A stretch of DNA of 64,000 bases from Alectoria sarmentosa (Eukaryota > Ascomycota > Lecanoromycetes > Lecanorales > Parmeliaceae), in NCBI GenBank assembly GCA_009733775.1, contig WOGZ01000077.1:1-64000 (forward strand), written 5' to 3'. Below, in pieces: positions 1-11,152 of this stretch. A program made the translations under genes and the position numbers. The notes beneath the pieces are model-generated. The model did no database searches. It was not told the DNA's origin and saw only the letters and a list, made by a program, of their open reading frames with translations. Within the stretch, counting starts at the first letter, position 1. Each line of letters begins with the position of its first letter.

Positions 1-673
1 TGAGGTTCGATTCCTAATGGCGCTGGTACAATGGTGTAGCTGTTTTCTATTTTCTGGCTCTAGGTAGATTAGATAGTAAAGTAGAGAGTAAGTAAGGTAC
101 CTTACCTACCGAGGTAATGATGGGTCCAGAGGCAGCAGATACATACTACGGTACTGTACTCGCTTCCTGCCGCTGTACTTCTGCAACTCTGCATGTTCAT
201 ACGATAATCTATCACCATATCGGGGCAAAGCATTCTTGACTCCAATCAACCCGGGGGCATCCCTAGCACAAGACGCACACTGGGCCAGCATCTATATTAT
301 GGAGTCATGGATTACGAACGAGGCAGTGTTGATCATTGATTTTAGTCTTTCTGCTCCGGAAACCTCCCCCCCCCTGGCCCCCTGGCCCCCCTCAGTGGGC
401 CAACATCGCCTTGTTTCTCCAACTTTAAATCTTCAGCCTCTTTGGGCTTTCTTCAGCCACTACATGCTCCAATGTAGACGAGTAGAGTACATATTTCTCT
501 GTCCTTGCCTTGCTTCCCTTTTCTGTCTCTCTTGCTGTATTGCCTTGCCTTGCATTGCATTGCGTTGCATCTTTAGATGTTATTTCCGGTGCCATTGTGA
601 TCGCGACGTTGTAAACCAAATATAGTTATATCCTGCATTTACTCTACATACATATCTACACACTTACGTATGT
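1..673. other. Intergenic, no gene seen
   Basis: No open frame here has recognisable family content. There are C-rich tracts around 367-390 and a TTGCCTTGCATTGC-type simple repeat around 538-570. A GGTACC-centred motif lies at 96-101. The last 100 bases before the CorA-like start are presumably its promoter (inference). Confidence 0.5.
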
Positions 674-3457
674 ATGAATATGGATCAGCCGTCTAAAGAA
701 GAACCTGCCTGGGATCCAACGCCCAACGAGACTACGAGGAACCTATCTCCAAATCTAGTAGCAGAGAGAAGACATTCGTCATCAGCTAGCACTTCCACAC
801 GGTCCACCAACGACAGTAATGATACCTTTGGTTCAGGTGGTCGTCGCTCAAGACCCTCGGTCGCCTCGACCTTATCACAACTACCTACAGTGCGAGAGAA
901 GAATCTCCAGAGAATCATATCCAAGGACAAGCCTGTGAGATAACTTTTCCGATCCATATCTTCCTCATCAGTACTGTTGTTCGAGCTGCGAGACTTGTCG
1001 CAGGAGTCCAAAACTTCCGGCCCGTTTCGTGACTCAAATTTGATCCCAAAAGGGAAGTTCTGACTCCGAAAATGTTCAGCCTAGCCTTTCTCACCTTAAT
1101 TCAGAGGAAACCGTCGTCAATTCCCAGAAGGTAAACACGCCTGAGGATCTGCATCGTTTTTTTTTGACTCGAGCGCGGGATACAGGTCTTCACAAGTTTC
1201 AACAAAATTGCAACGCGAAACGTGGAGAGAGAAGAAGCTAGGCGTCAACAACTAGATCGATTCAAGCTGGAGAACGGAAATCAGCATCAAGTGTACGAGC
1301 GACTCAAAAAGTGGGCGGATACCCAATATACGGGGTCGAAAGAATGGCTGCTTGCATGGGCTATCCCCGAATATCGACAGACTCCTCTGCCGCACGTCGA
1401 GGAGCTGAAATCTCTTGCCTGGCATTATTACCCGCCCCGTTCAGAATTAAAATGCCATGTCTGCGACTTCGGAGAAGGTCGAGCAGAGCATAAAGTTGTC
1501 GATCTTGGCGAGCTAGAGGAGTATTGGCAAACAAAGCCTACTTGTACGTATTTTCCGAGTCCACGTTCCTCTTTTGAACCAAATATGAGTTTTGAGACAT
1601 GTCTTGGGAGTTTTCACTCTCTAGACACGTTTCAAGGCTCTTCATACCTCCTTAAGAAAGCAAGACTGACTCCGAAATCATAATCCAGGGGTGGATGTGA
1701 GATGGATTCATGCTCCACTTGGCCTTGGCCTTACGCACTCGTCTGTCGAGGATATCTTTCTCCGTACGTATATTTACGAGATGATATTTCCCTATAGCCT
1801 TGAGGTATTGAAATTGAAGTATAAGACTTTCTGGAGCAAGGGCACCTTTTCACCCCCAACACCTTTCTGCCAACTCTTATTTCCTGCCCCGAATAAGCAA
1901 TGCTGACTCCGAAATCTGCGTAGACGATGGTCCAACTGGCCGTGAATTCGAGAATGCTGGACGGTCTGGATGGCCGTATCTCGAGACCGAGGTTCTCAAT
2001 TTCAGGCATCGAGACAACTTTCAAACAATGCGCGACGTTTACTTACTTCTTCATGACAAGAGCGAATTGCAGGATGATCTCAACGAATCGACGTGGCGAG
2101 CGGATCGCAATGCCAGCTTACATAGCGACGTTGATTGGAGAGGCGATCACCTTGCAATGGAACCCTCTTTCTGGAATCTCGTCGATGCGGATATGCCGTG
2201 GCAGCTTTCTGAAGGACTCGCGATGGGGGCTATGGGACCAAGAGATGGACTGCGGCCCATCGTTCGTCATGTCGACAAACAGATATTATCATCGCATCCT
2301 TTCTACAACAATGCTCAGCTTGTGAGAAGCCCCTTTCGGACCTTTCAGTAAGGCACTTTTCTGAGTCAACTCTTCCCGTTCGAGACTGCTTTGAGAATCG
2401 CGAGACATGTTGCCTGAGCAGATTGATCCTTAAACATGTCTTATTGGTTCGCTCTTTGTCGGCAAACGAAAATGCTGACTCCAAAATGTGCTAGTCGCGC
2501 AGACGGATTTCTATTGAGCTTATCTCCTATGGCTGGTATTAATTACCTGGACAAGAACTTTCATAAGCATCTTTCCGAACCTATCGACGCTCTCTTCGAC
2601 AACGGCGATGCTTCCGCTATCGGACATGTATTTGAAGCTTTCGCAGACCAAGGCACCAAGACCTGGCATCGTAAGACCATCGAGTGGTTCCTAGTCTATC
2701 TCATAACGGAAATTGGGGTGACGCCCCATAATTTCAGACAAGGATGTAACGCACCTTCGTTTGAAAGTGCGTACTCTTCAGTCATTCAGGACTTGAAACG
2801 AAGGCGGTATGACCAGTGGAAGCCCAAAGTCACGGTGAAACTTGTCCGCGCATTCCTTAGTGGTATTGACGAGCTCACAACCATAAGACTGAGCTTACAG
2901 AAGAAGGTCGAGCTCTTCAAAATCATGCAGCTCGATGTCAAGAATTTTGAGACAGAAGACAATTGCTTGCGCAAGACGCCCAATAATGCCGAGGGAGAAT
3001 CATCAGTGCAACGCTTGGTTTGGGCAATGAACACGGTGAAAGAACAGCACGAATGTTTCGAGAGACTCTTGATTGATTTGAAGCAATCGATGGATGCCGT
3101 AAGTTCACCTCAACCGACGTCAACAATCTCATCCGCTGACACCCTTATTCCCAGCTCTTTCAATTGCGCTCGATCGAACAGAATGAACTAGCGATAATCT
3201 CTGACAGCCAAAACAAGGCTATCCTCGTATTCACCACCGTAACGGTCATCTTCCTTCCTCTCTCTTTTTTCACCTCCTACTATGGCATGAACCTTACCGG
3301 CATCGTCAACACCGCCAAAACGGAGAATTATTTCTGGAAAGTCTGTGGCAGCGTCGCATTTTTTATCGTTCTACTCACTGCCTTGGGAGCTTTCAGGCAG
3401 AAACTGAGGACCTTGCTCAGAAACAGGATCATGAAAACGCCTAGCGCTATGGTTTGA
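674..3457 (+). CDS. CorA-like Mg2+ transporter family protein
   Basis: Seven exons join in frame: 674-934, 1080-1130, 1186-1543, 1689-1763, 1924-2347, 2495-3098 and 3155-3457, giving 691 aa. Visible landmarks are a Ser/Thr-rich N terminus, a segment beginning VRWIHAPLGLGLTHSSVED that is typical of fungal CorA-like proteins, and a long helical region. The C terminus has two membrane segments (about 614-632 and 648-668) with the diagnostic GMN motif at about 635-637, in the context YYGMN. CorA proteins form homopentameric divalent-cation channels. Fungal members with such long N termini are mostly uncharacterised, so transport of Mg2+ is a family-based inference. Four introns (145, 145, 160 and 147 nt) share a 3' signature, while the other two are 55-56 nt. 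The splice choices are mine, but phase agreement across all seven exons supports them. Confidence 0.87.
935..1079 (+). repeat. Introner-like intron A
   Basis: This is a 145-nt intron of the CorA-like gene. It ends with CTGACTCCGAAA, then seven bases and CAG. It also contains GCGAGACTTGT, which has counterparts in the introns at 1544 and 2348. Confidence 0.55.
1544..1688 (+). repeat. Introner-like intron B
   Basis: This is a 145-nt intron with a GTACGT donor. Its 3' end carries CTGACTCCGAAAT, then seven bases and CAG. Internally, TTTTGAGACATGTC resembles the intron at 2348. The 5' part (GT, then TTTTCCGAGTCCAC) resembles the same intron's TTTTCTGAGTCAAC. Confidence 0.6.
1764..1923 (+). repeat. 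Introner-like intron C
   Basis: This is a 160-nt intron with a GTACGT donor. It ends with TGCTGACTCCGAAAT, then CTGCGTAG. The interior is more diverged than the other three, but the branch-point block is identical over 13 bases. Confidence 0.55.
2348..2494 (+). repeat. Introner-like intron D
   Basis: This is a 147-nt intron with a GTAAGG donor. It ends with TGCTGACTCCAAAAT, then GTGCTAG, one substitution away from introns B and C over the shared block. It contains GCGAGACATGT, as in introns A and B. Confidence 0.6.
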
Positions 3458-3975
3458 TTTTTCTGCCGTTAAGCCTGATGTCCCTTTTCACTGTAAGATT
3501 TGGTTGGCTTTTGGTCTGAGAAATTTGGAGAGGTACTCTTTCGATGATATGATGTTTTGGCGCAGCATGAGCGATGTTGGCGTCGTGGATATGTTGCACA
3601 ACGAAGATGATGAATTGGTTAGAAGTCCCCTGGCCTTGTATCAATAATTCCTTGCTTTTGATGATATCGAAATAGTATGATGCAGATGTTTGATGCTTTT
3701 GTCATGACCACTCCATTTCAAGTTCTTGATCTGCTTGAAGCAGTCGAGAGACATGATTGAGATGCTGTTCACGGCATGATTCAGGATCCGGGAACATACA
3801 GTCCAAAGGCTACCACGCTAATCTGATCAAGCGCTCAAACAATGATTCCAAAGGTTTGGAGGTGTCATGGTTTTTGCTCTGAGGTTGGGCGCTTGTTCCG
3901 TGAATAGCCCGGTATAGATACAGATGTCGAGGTTTTTTGCAACGCCAAAACGCCAGACAACAAGAATGGTGACGT
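3458..3975. other. Convergent intergenic region, no gene seen
   Basis: This lies between the stop of the CorA-like gene and the stop of ISD11, so it holds both 3' UTRs. No supported coding exon was found. Confidence 0.5.
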
Positions 3976-4570
3976 TCATTCCGTCGTTTGCCGAACTATG
4001 CCTCCGTCCTCGCCCGTTTGCTTCCCCTGAAAGGCAGTCAGCCTGGAGAAGCTTACCTACCGGTGACGGCGATGCTTACCGTTTTCTGCCCCTCGACTAC
4101 TAGTCTGTCCAATTGAAAGAATTGGCTGACTGTTGTTTGTCTCTGCGATTTCGAGAGAGGTCAGAAATCTACCCTGATAGCAGCAGCATTCAATCGTTGG
4201 CCCCGCAGCACCTCCATGGCAGTGCCTCCGCAACGCGCGTTCTTCAAGTCTCAAAGAATCATCTTGCCAGACTCACCTTCATCATTTGCAGCTCTTTAAG
4301 TCCCCTCTGTATCAGCTCCTGTGTCTCCCTTTCCCCTAGGTTTTTATCATGATGCTCTCTAAATGCGTCTCTTGTCCTTCGCTTTGCGTATTCGCGGAAG
4401 TTGTAGGCGGCGAATTGAGAGGATTGTCGGAGGAGGGATCGGAACTGTGGCAGGAAGCCAACAGGGTCAGCCATGATCTGAAAATGCAAAGCCTCGCATT
4501 TTGGTGGGAAGGCGCTCACCAGTGACCTTGCTTGGAATGCAGAATCTCCTTTCAGAGCAGCCATTGACAT
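3976..4570 (-). CDS. ISD11: LYR-motif Fe-S biogenesis protein ISD11 (LYRM4)
   Basis: Four reverse-strand exons (4570-4520, 4444-4277, 4142-4080 and 4026-3976) give 110 aa, the usual size of Isd11. Splicing exon 1 to exon 2 creates SLFRSLLRQ, an LFR variant of the LYR motif. It is followed by AAYNFREYAKRRTRDAFRE, and exon 3 gives SQFFQLDRLVVEGQK, both strong Isd11 hallmarks. Exon 4 supplies the typical GGIVRQ tail. The first intron (75 nt, 4445-4519) is free of stops and in frame, so an unspliced reading would add 25 foreign residues and hide the LYR motif. Isd11 stabilises the cysteine desulfurase Nfs1, together with acyl carrier protein, in the mitochondrial matrix. Confidence 0.9.
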
Positions 4571-5286
4571 CTTCTAAGTGACAGAAGTGGGCTGTGAATG
4601 TAGGAACAGCTCCTCTTGGTACTCAGTGATCGTGCGATCCAATAGTTTAAACCAGTTCAGAATAATGCTGTTGTAGAGCAAATTTTGTCAGATGGCACAA
4701 GGGCTGGACATGACCAACAATGGTTTTCTGTCAAGAGTCCAGAGCTTTCAATTCAAGATCAAAGAGGATCTAGCGCATGACGAAGTCTAGCCGCGGTTTC
4801 TCCCGCTGGACCCTTGTTTTAGTGTATGCGCTCGCGTGGTGTCTCAAAAACTCCTGCTCAGGCGTATGTAAGGTACACAGTGGAGTACCTAAGTTAACGA
4901 TTGAGATTCCAATCATGATAACGCCCATTATTTCCTGCCTTCACTGATCACCACCGCCTCGGAATCGGCAGAAGGAAGCAAAGAGAGCCTAAACACTTTT
5001 GGATGCGGAGCAAAGAGCTCCATCCTTCTCCAGGGAGTACTCTGTCCACCAATAGCAGTTCAAGCATTTAAGAATCGATGGCGTGACGAATGGACAGGCA
5101 CCAGAGCTTTGTTCACATGGCATTGTAACGTACCTCAGCTGTATGAAGCACGCTTAAGCCTGCTGTATATGTTGAGTGATGGTACCGTTACCACTAAGCT
5201 GTCTTTGAGACTGTCTGAGAGCAACCCCAATTCTGGTCACAATTGCGCCTGCGATCATCATGACTTGGGCCTCATACTATCACTCT
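4571..5286. other. Intergenic, ISD11 upstream region
   Basis: No recognisable gene lies between the ISD11 start and the stop of the Arb2-domain gene. The sequence just upstream of 4570 should contain the ISD11 promoter. I see no distinctive element. Confidence 0.45.
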
Positions 5287-6591
5287 CTAAGCAGCGCGTG
5301 GGCTCTCAGCACGAATCCCAGTCTCCCATTTGACAACTCTTGATGTGTCATCCCCGTCCCTTGGTATGTCCAGCTCTGCCTCAAAATATCCAGGTATATC
5401 GTTGACAAGCTGGAAAAATGCTAGCATGATTTTGTGGGCCCTTGGCATGATACACTCGGTGAAGGCAGATTCACCCGAGGAGAAGCAATTACAGCTGAGG
5501 TCCTGGCGACCGGCAAGCGGCGTCTCCACTGGTTCACTGTGGATGAGGTAGGCACGGGCACGCTAATAAATAGGCACCGTTAGCATGTGTTCACACAGGT
5601 AGTGGGCTTAATGGAGATCAAAATAGGACGCTGACTTTTCCCCAGAAATCAATGAACTTCTCGTTTTGAATGTCATCTCCGACTCTCCAGACAAACCCCA
5701 AGCCCACACAGATGGCCTTCACTTTACTGTCCCAGCGTCTCCAGTTCTGTTCCAGGTATCCAACCGCCTCCTCGGCCCCTTCCCCCAACCCAATCAGATT
5801 GATCACGGCATCCTGCCTCGCCAGCTTCCCCAGCACCTCCTCGAAGACACTCTGGACATGCTCTTTCGTGTTTCCGTTTCCTGGGATGCGGTTCTTGACA
5901 GGGTCAATCCTCATTGGATTACCGACCCCTGTCCTTCTTGGTAATGCGTTCCAGCTCGCAATCGTCATCGCACGCTGGCCGCGACGGTACCACACGAGCT
6001 GGCCAAGATTGGCAATGACAATCGCCGTGTCCGCGCTGCCCTCTCTGGACTGAATAGCGTGGACAAAGTCCAGGGCAGAGCCAGAAGCAATGGAATCCTG
6101 TCCAATGATACGATGGGCAAATATTCCGAGATCCTGCATCGATTCACCAAAGTAGACGATCAAGCGTCTTGCGGTAGCGAGATTAGAGGAGGTGAGGATG
6201 GGAGTATGGGGATCTGAGGGACCGGCGTCCAATGGAAGTCGGGTGACGTTGAGACCGGAAGCCTCGAAACGCGCACTAAGCTCTCTGCGAATGCAGGCTA
6301 AAAACCGCGCATTGTCAGTCGGATGAGCAAGGCAGTCACTTGGGGGGAGACTGACTATCCAATGCTTCGCGCTGCATCTCTCGGACACGTTCATTCTTGC
6401 TGATGAAGAAGTTGAATTCTTCGTCGGGGTGGGCGATGGAGCGGATTTGGTCCTTTCCGTTGATGTAGTACCTAATCAGATTCAGTAATCGGTGCTAGTA
6501 ACGTGAGAAGGGTAGTGGGTTACCCCAGTTTCTCCAGATCCGCAGGAAATTCGGGGTCTTTGGGCAGACTGCTGCTCAAACGTCGAAACAT
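5287..6591 (-). CDS. Arb2 domain-containing protein
   Basis: Four reverse exons (6591-6524, 6471-6356, 6297-5636 and 5562-5287) sum to 1122 nt, or 373 aa. The N terminus reads MFRRLSSSLPKDPEFPADLE, followed by the conserved fungal stretch AHPDEEFNFFISKNERVREM. The central domain has the alpha/beta-hydrolase-like strand LIVYFGES, and the C-terminal part carries ESAFTECIMPRAHK, both usual for the Arb2 family. Schizosaccharomyces Arb2 belongs to the Argonaute siRNA chaperone complex, and the same fold is appended to Hda1-type deacetylases. A role in silencing is therefore a family inference. No other RNAi gene is in the window. No catalytic Ser-Asp-His set is obvious. Confidence 0.85.
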
Positions 6592-6979
6592 GATGAGGGC
6601 GGTTGGATGATAAGGTTGGATGCAGGAATATGTAGATGGCCAGAGAAAAAGATGAGCAAGATAGAGAAGAAGGCTTTGGCTTTTATGTGAGGTCAAACAG
6701 CAACACTGAAGAGTGAATGATTGTCTTCACGAAATCGTTGGACCAGAATTAACTAAGGTCGAAAACAGAAGCGGCTAGCCGAAGTGATGCGGAGTTAAGT
6801 AGACACGGTCAAACGAAGGTCAACGTCAATTCACCAATGAGATGGATGAAGATGCTTGATTCATTGCTGAAAGTGATGTTGACGCCTCCATTGATGTTCC
6901 TTAGGATATGCTCATCATTTCTCATCGCCATGCAAAGCCTTCACATATGTACAACGTCGTCTCCATCCGGCAATTTCTA
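6592..6979. other. Intergenic, Arb2 promoter and uS14m 3' region
   Basis: No coding sequence was recognised. The stretch lies between the start of the Arb2-domain gene and the stop of the uS14m gene, both on the reverse strand. Confidence 0.5.
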
Positions 6980-7537
6980 TCACCAACTAGCCTTTTTGAC
7001 ACCAGGTATGTTTCCCTCGAGGGCATTCATTCTAAAGGGATACTGCACGCATAATGAGTGTCCTGGACCCATGGCGTTTGTATGGAGTTGGACCCACCCT
7101 TGCCATCCTGAAATCCTTGAACACGCCCCTTGACTTTCCTCCCTCTACACATCTGTTATTGATCTGTGTAGACCTTGTATAACAGTGCATCTGCGACAAC
7201 TGTAGTTGCGCTTGGGCGCGCGCTCGTCCTGGGAGCGTAGTGTTTCTGATAATGTAGCGGAGGGCTTGTCTAGAAGTAGGCGCAGCCATCAGCAACTTAC
7301 AGTGCACAAACTTGCTCGCCAGCATCCCGGCGAACCTATGGAAAGGCAATTAGTATGTATCATTGTATGAGACTGCTTTACCTTTCCGTTTCGTACTGCT
7401 CAAATACTTTTCTGAAAGGCGTCAGTACTCTTCGAGCCACAGAGATTGTGTACAACCCACCGCTTTGTGTGATCTCGTAGCACTCTCACGTTGATGAAGC
7501 AGCTGAGATCCAATCTCTTCGCCCGGAACTGTGACAT
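6980..7537 (-). CDS. MRP2: Mitochondrial small-subunit ribosomal protein uS14m
   Basis: Four reverse exons (7537-7461, 7411-7382, 7269-7098 and 7042-6980) sum to 342 nt, or 113 aa, close to the roughly 115 aa of yeast Mrp2. The joined protein starts MSQFRAKRLDLSCFINVRVL. The 30-nt exon supplies KVFEQYETE, and the third exon gives YIIRNTTLP, then QLSQMHCYTRSTQINNRC. The last exon ends LEGNIPGVKKASW, the near-invariant S14 tail. It is a component of the mitoribosomal small-subunit head. The third intron retains further in-frame sequence, so automated calls may truncate or extend this gene. No zinc-binding cysteine set is expected for this family. Confidence 0.9.
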
Positions 7538-9761
7538 GATGGATCAATGATTATGCCATTACCACGGAAAAGTACAACTTTTATTTGGCTCCTCTCTCAA
7601 GTCCTTTCCCTAGAAACTTTAGGGTATGAAATTAGGACGCCTCGAATCTTCGGCAGTACGCACTGGTGGCACTACCATATTGTCTTCTCCTACCTACGTA
7701 CGCCTCTTCGCCTCCATTTCCTCTACGATACCCATTCCTACTTTGATCGGCAACGCGTTATCATAGTGACCACGCGTATTTTTAAAGACGAAAATATCGG
7801 GTAGAAGGAGGGGGGGATATTGATGGTCCAGCAAATGAGGTACGTGGCATACTCGAGGAGAGAATAGACCGTGCTGGGAGCGGGAATTTTCATGGAACCA
7901 TTCTCACGCTGCTGATCTGAAGCGCGATGTGACTATGATCCCAAGAACTCTCTGAGGTGATACGCAAGAGAATACTATCGAGGTTTGACTTGTCTTAATC
8001 GTCGAGATTCCTGTCATGTTTGACCAACACCTTTTCCTTCACGGAAGTATTAGATCTCGCGCGATTTACAAAGTCGCTTCTTCCAGATGAGATCAGAGCG
8101 CTTCGAGCTCTACACTTTGTTATTACTTTTACCTCCCACCTTATAGCTCCCAAATGGCGCGATACCACTGTCAGCTCGAAAAATCTGTCTCTGCGCCTTG
8201 ATTCTGTCTCTGCGCCTTGTTCTGCAGCTGCTCACACTGCATATATGTCTTGGGCAAAACTTCGATAACATTGAAAACTATCGCTCCTTTGTGAGCGTGT
8301 GTTCGGATTTCTGGATTGCAGGTTTCCTTTTCTTTTCAACGTTGTTCTCTTGAAAAGGTTGGTGTTGAACGACAAATTCTTTGGGTCGGGGACGGGTGAA
8401 TGGTTCAACATGCGAAAGAAATACATCCATGCGACCAGATCGTCAATAAGCATAGGAAGACACACACCGGAAGCGTACGTCCAGCGAACCACTATCGGAG
8501 AGACTGCGAATGCCACCATCATGTATACAGCATACTGATAACACGGAATTCAATGTTAGAACATTGGCCAAAGCAGAAATGGAGAGGAGCTGAGATTGGT
8601 GGTGATCTAGCATTACCTTTATTGTCGAGGAACATCTAAAGCTAGTCAACCACGGATGGGCTGTTTTGAAGACGTCAACAGAGGGACCAGAGTAGGTCGT
8701 GCTCAGAGCTCTTCTCAGATAATCGATTTTATACCCCCTGCCTCCATCCTGTACCAGTCTGTGCCTACCCAGCATCTCAGTCTCATTACGTCCTCAGCGC
8801 TCCTCACGAGTAAGCGTAAGCTTCGATGACGTTTAAGTCTATGCTTTGACATCAGCCGTCTCTGATGAGACAGATGGCCGTAGAGATATCCTTCGGAGGC
8901 TTACATTGTGAAGTTATATGACCTCGATTTAAGAAAACGCTTCAGTGTGAGTTGCGCCCAGATAATTACTGCGAAGTCCTCGCTCTCAGGACTGTCACTT
9001 CTTTTGACAGCTCGCCACATCTGATTTCACTTGTAGCGGTCCTACAAATCGTCAAAGTAAGCAAGCTTGAGCTGCTTCTATGGACTAAAGGTCAGTTTGA
9101 TACCCAGATTTCTCTACAATTTGGAAGAGGTCGCTGTGCCAAATTCTTCTTTGATCCCATTGATCATCCAGAATACTGCCTCATTACCTCCCTCTTCGGT
9201 TTCCAACTCTCTGATAACGTTCACACCTTTCCAACGGCCCAGTTCTGTTCACTGCTTGGTCTGCCTTTGTTGAAACTCTCTTCTGGCCTCGCAGTAACCG
9301 AACACGCTCAATGTGAACCAGGGGCGAAACGGTCTCGGAGGGCCATGTAACAGTGGATAAAGATATCTGACCGTTATCCACTCCGAAGCTGACCCATCAT
9401 GATGAAAAAAGGACAGCCGATGAAGGCACCGTTGCTTCATATCTCCCTAAAACCAAGAGCTTCGCCACTATCTCGAAGCCGTGCTTGACAGAAGCATGTC
9501 GCGTATCTGGTCGAAGTTCTAAAGGGGAAGATCTCTTTGTTATGTCAGCTCCCAAGTCAAGGGACAAACAACTTCTCTTTGCGAGTTTACAATGTCTAAT
9601 ACAATGTCTTTGTTCCCCGTCTTGACACTCTTTCGAGAATCACAACACCTTCCAAGCAGCCTCGACCATGCATCTATAGTGTATCCGTTCTACATCCTAT
9701 CCGTTCTTCATAGCATCTTAATTCTGCGATCTTCTACTCATCGGATCAACCTCTAAGCGAC
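7538..9761. other. Gene-poor 2.2-kb region
   Basis: Several frames of 80-130 codons occur, for example 8952-9350 forward and 8232-8522 reverse. None shows conserved motifs or a consistent exon structure. At 8020-8130 forward, a short stretch containing FTKSLLPDEIRALRALHFVI faintly resembles the F-box/DUF7730-like proteins common in ascomycetes, and it could be a decayed remnant. The approach to 9762 should contain the promoter of the RING gene. Confidence 0.4.
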
Positions 9762-10604
9762 ATGTCTCCACCTCAAAGCCGCCCAGATACCTCTGCCTTC
9801 AACGCTCTCTTGGATGCTTTTGCTCGCTGGCAGGACTTTGAGCAAATGTCTACGCAAGGTAGTATCAGCCTAAGCAACGTCCCTGGAAATGATGAGCACG
9901 CGCACCGTTCTGTAACAATATCAGCGTCCCTGGACTTCATCATGTCCTGCCCGTATATCGACGTCCGAGATTTTCCTGAGGATGAACGCAACTGCCCAGT
10001 CTGTACCGACCCGTACCACCACCTGAGCGATCGAGAAAGGGACCGCGATCGCGACTTGAAAGTCGCCCAGCGGCTACCCTGCGGACACCACTTCTGCAAC
10101 CACTGCTTGTACAAATGGCTGGACCCTTTTGAGTGGAGTAACAATAATACGTGCCCCTTTGACCGAAGAGTCCTCTTCCCCAAGTTCCCACACTCTCTGA
10201 ACACCGAAGGGCTGCAAGAACGCCTCGATCTCGTCGATTGGTTCAACGAAGCAAGAGGGCGCCAGCCTCTGGGCGTCGAGCGAGATCAGACAAAGGGTAT
10301 GAAAGCGATGCTCGTGGAGCGTCGACTGGGAGAAGCTATCGAGGAGCTGGAGGTCGATCGAGTCCGAGCCAACACTTTGATGCAAGTAAGCAACAGCGCA
10401 CGTGAGATCAATGACGCGGTCCCATTCGCTTTCCATCGAGAGCTGCTGCAATTCGAGCATCGTCTCACCACAACACGAGCGATTGCTAATTCCATGGAGG
10501 GACACAGGCAAATACTAACGCTTCGGGCACGACTGCAACACTTGGCGGAGAGACTTGGCGAGGGATTGAGCCAACTTGCAGGGGATACGGGACGCAATAA
10601 ATGA
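9762..10604 (+). CDS. RING-finger protein, putative E3 ubiquitin ligase
   Basis: This is a single-exon gene of 280 aa. A RING domain at about residues 77-133 has a CPVC first pair, then CGHHFCNHC, then CPFDRR. The first and second zinc-ligand pairs are separated by a charged insert rich in Asp and Arg (DRERDRDRD). The C-terminal half is helical and charged, with no membrane segment. RING proteins of this layout usually recruit E2 enzymes and ubiquitinate substrates, but the target is unknown. The ATG at 9762 is the first in frame and gives a Ser/Thr-rich N terminus. I do not recognise a specific orthologue. Confidence 0.8.
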   Translation: MSPPQSRPDTSAFNALLDAFARWQDFEQMSTQGSISLSNVPGNDEHAHRSVTISASLDFIMSCPYIDVRDFPEDERNCPVCTDPYHHLSDRERDRDRDLKVAQRLPCGHHFCNHCLYKWLDPFEWSNNNTCPFDRRVLFPKFPHSLNTEGLQERLDLVDWFNEARGRQPLGVERDQTKGMKAMLVERRLGEAIEELEVDRVRANTLMQVSNSAREINDAVPFAFHRELLQFEHRLTTTRAIANSMEGHRQILTLRARLQHLAERLGEGLSQLAGDTGRNK

Positions 10605-11152
10605 GCTGGGAGAGGGAGGAACGGCAGACGGACAAGAATGAAGTCGGCGAAGAATGAGAAAGATGCAGAGGATGAATTGGAAGGTGAAGAATCCTCAATG
10701 TCCAATCATGTGCGGGATAGAATTGCAAACGCAGATGATGGGGATGTGAGAGAGTTCATGGCACGTGGAGCCATAAGGATAAGACTGTGGAGTACCGTGG
10801 TTGCAACAAACATTTCCAGCATTTCAATTCCACTTTACAAGACTCTGATGCCTTCATCCCTTGCAGCCTGCATCTCATGAGAAGCCAATCTAGAGTGCAG
10901 TCTCGTCGAAAGTGACCATGAAATTATGATGGCACCACCGAAGCATTAGAATGATAATCTCAGAGAAAGATCTGGATGCTTGACCCGTCCAAGGCTCTAT
11001 GAAACACAATCCTTCTTATTCCCCCCACCCTGCCACATCGTCCGGCGAATCGATGAACAATTGAACATATCCATACGCGAATCTTTGCCCAAGATTATGA
11101 TTGAACAGTGATTTAAACAATGGGTAACCCGTGTGCTGCAACAAATCGATTA
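10605..11152. other. Convergent intergenic region, no gene seen
   Basis: This is the 3' flank of the RING gene and of the reverse-strand gene ending at 11153. The 80-codon frame at 10638 has no family signal. Confidence 0.45.

Noticed and set aside
1..40. GGTTCGATTCC at 4-14, resembling the T-loop/B-box of a tRNA
   Set aside because: The upstream part of any tRNA would lie outside the window. The T stem (TGAGG/CCTAA) has a G-A mismatch, so no cloverleaf can be supported.
8020..8268. Frame with a faint resemblance to F-box/DUF7730-like proteins
   Set aside because: Only about 20 residues are suggestive. There is no consistent exon structure around it.
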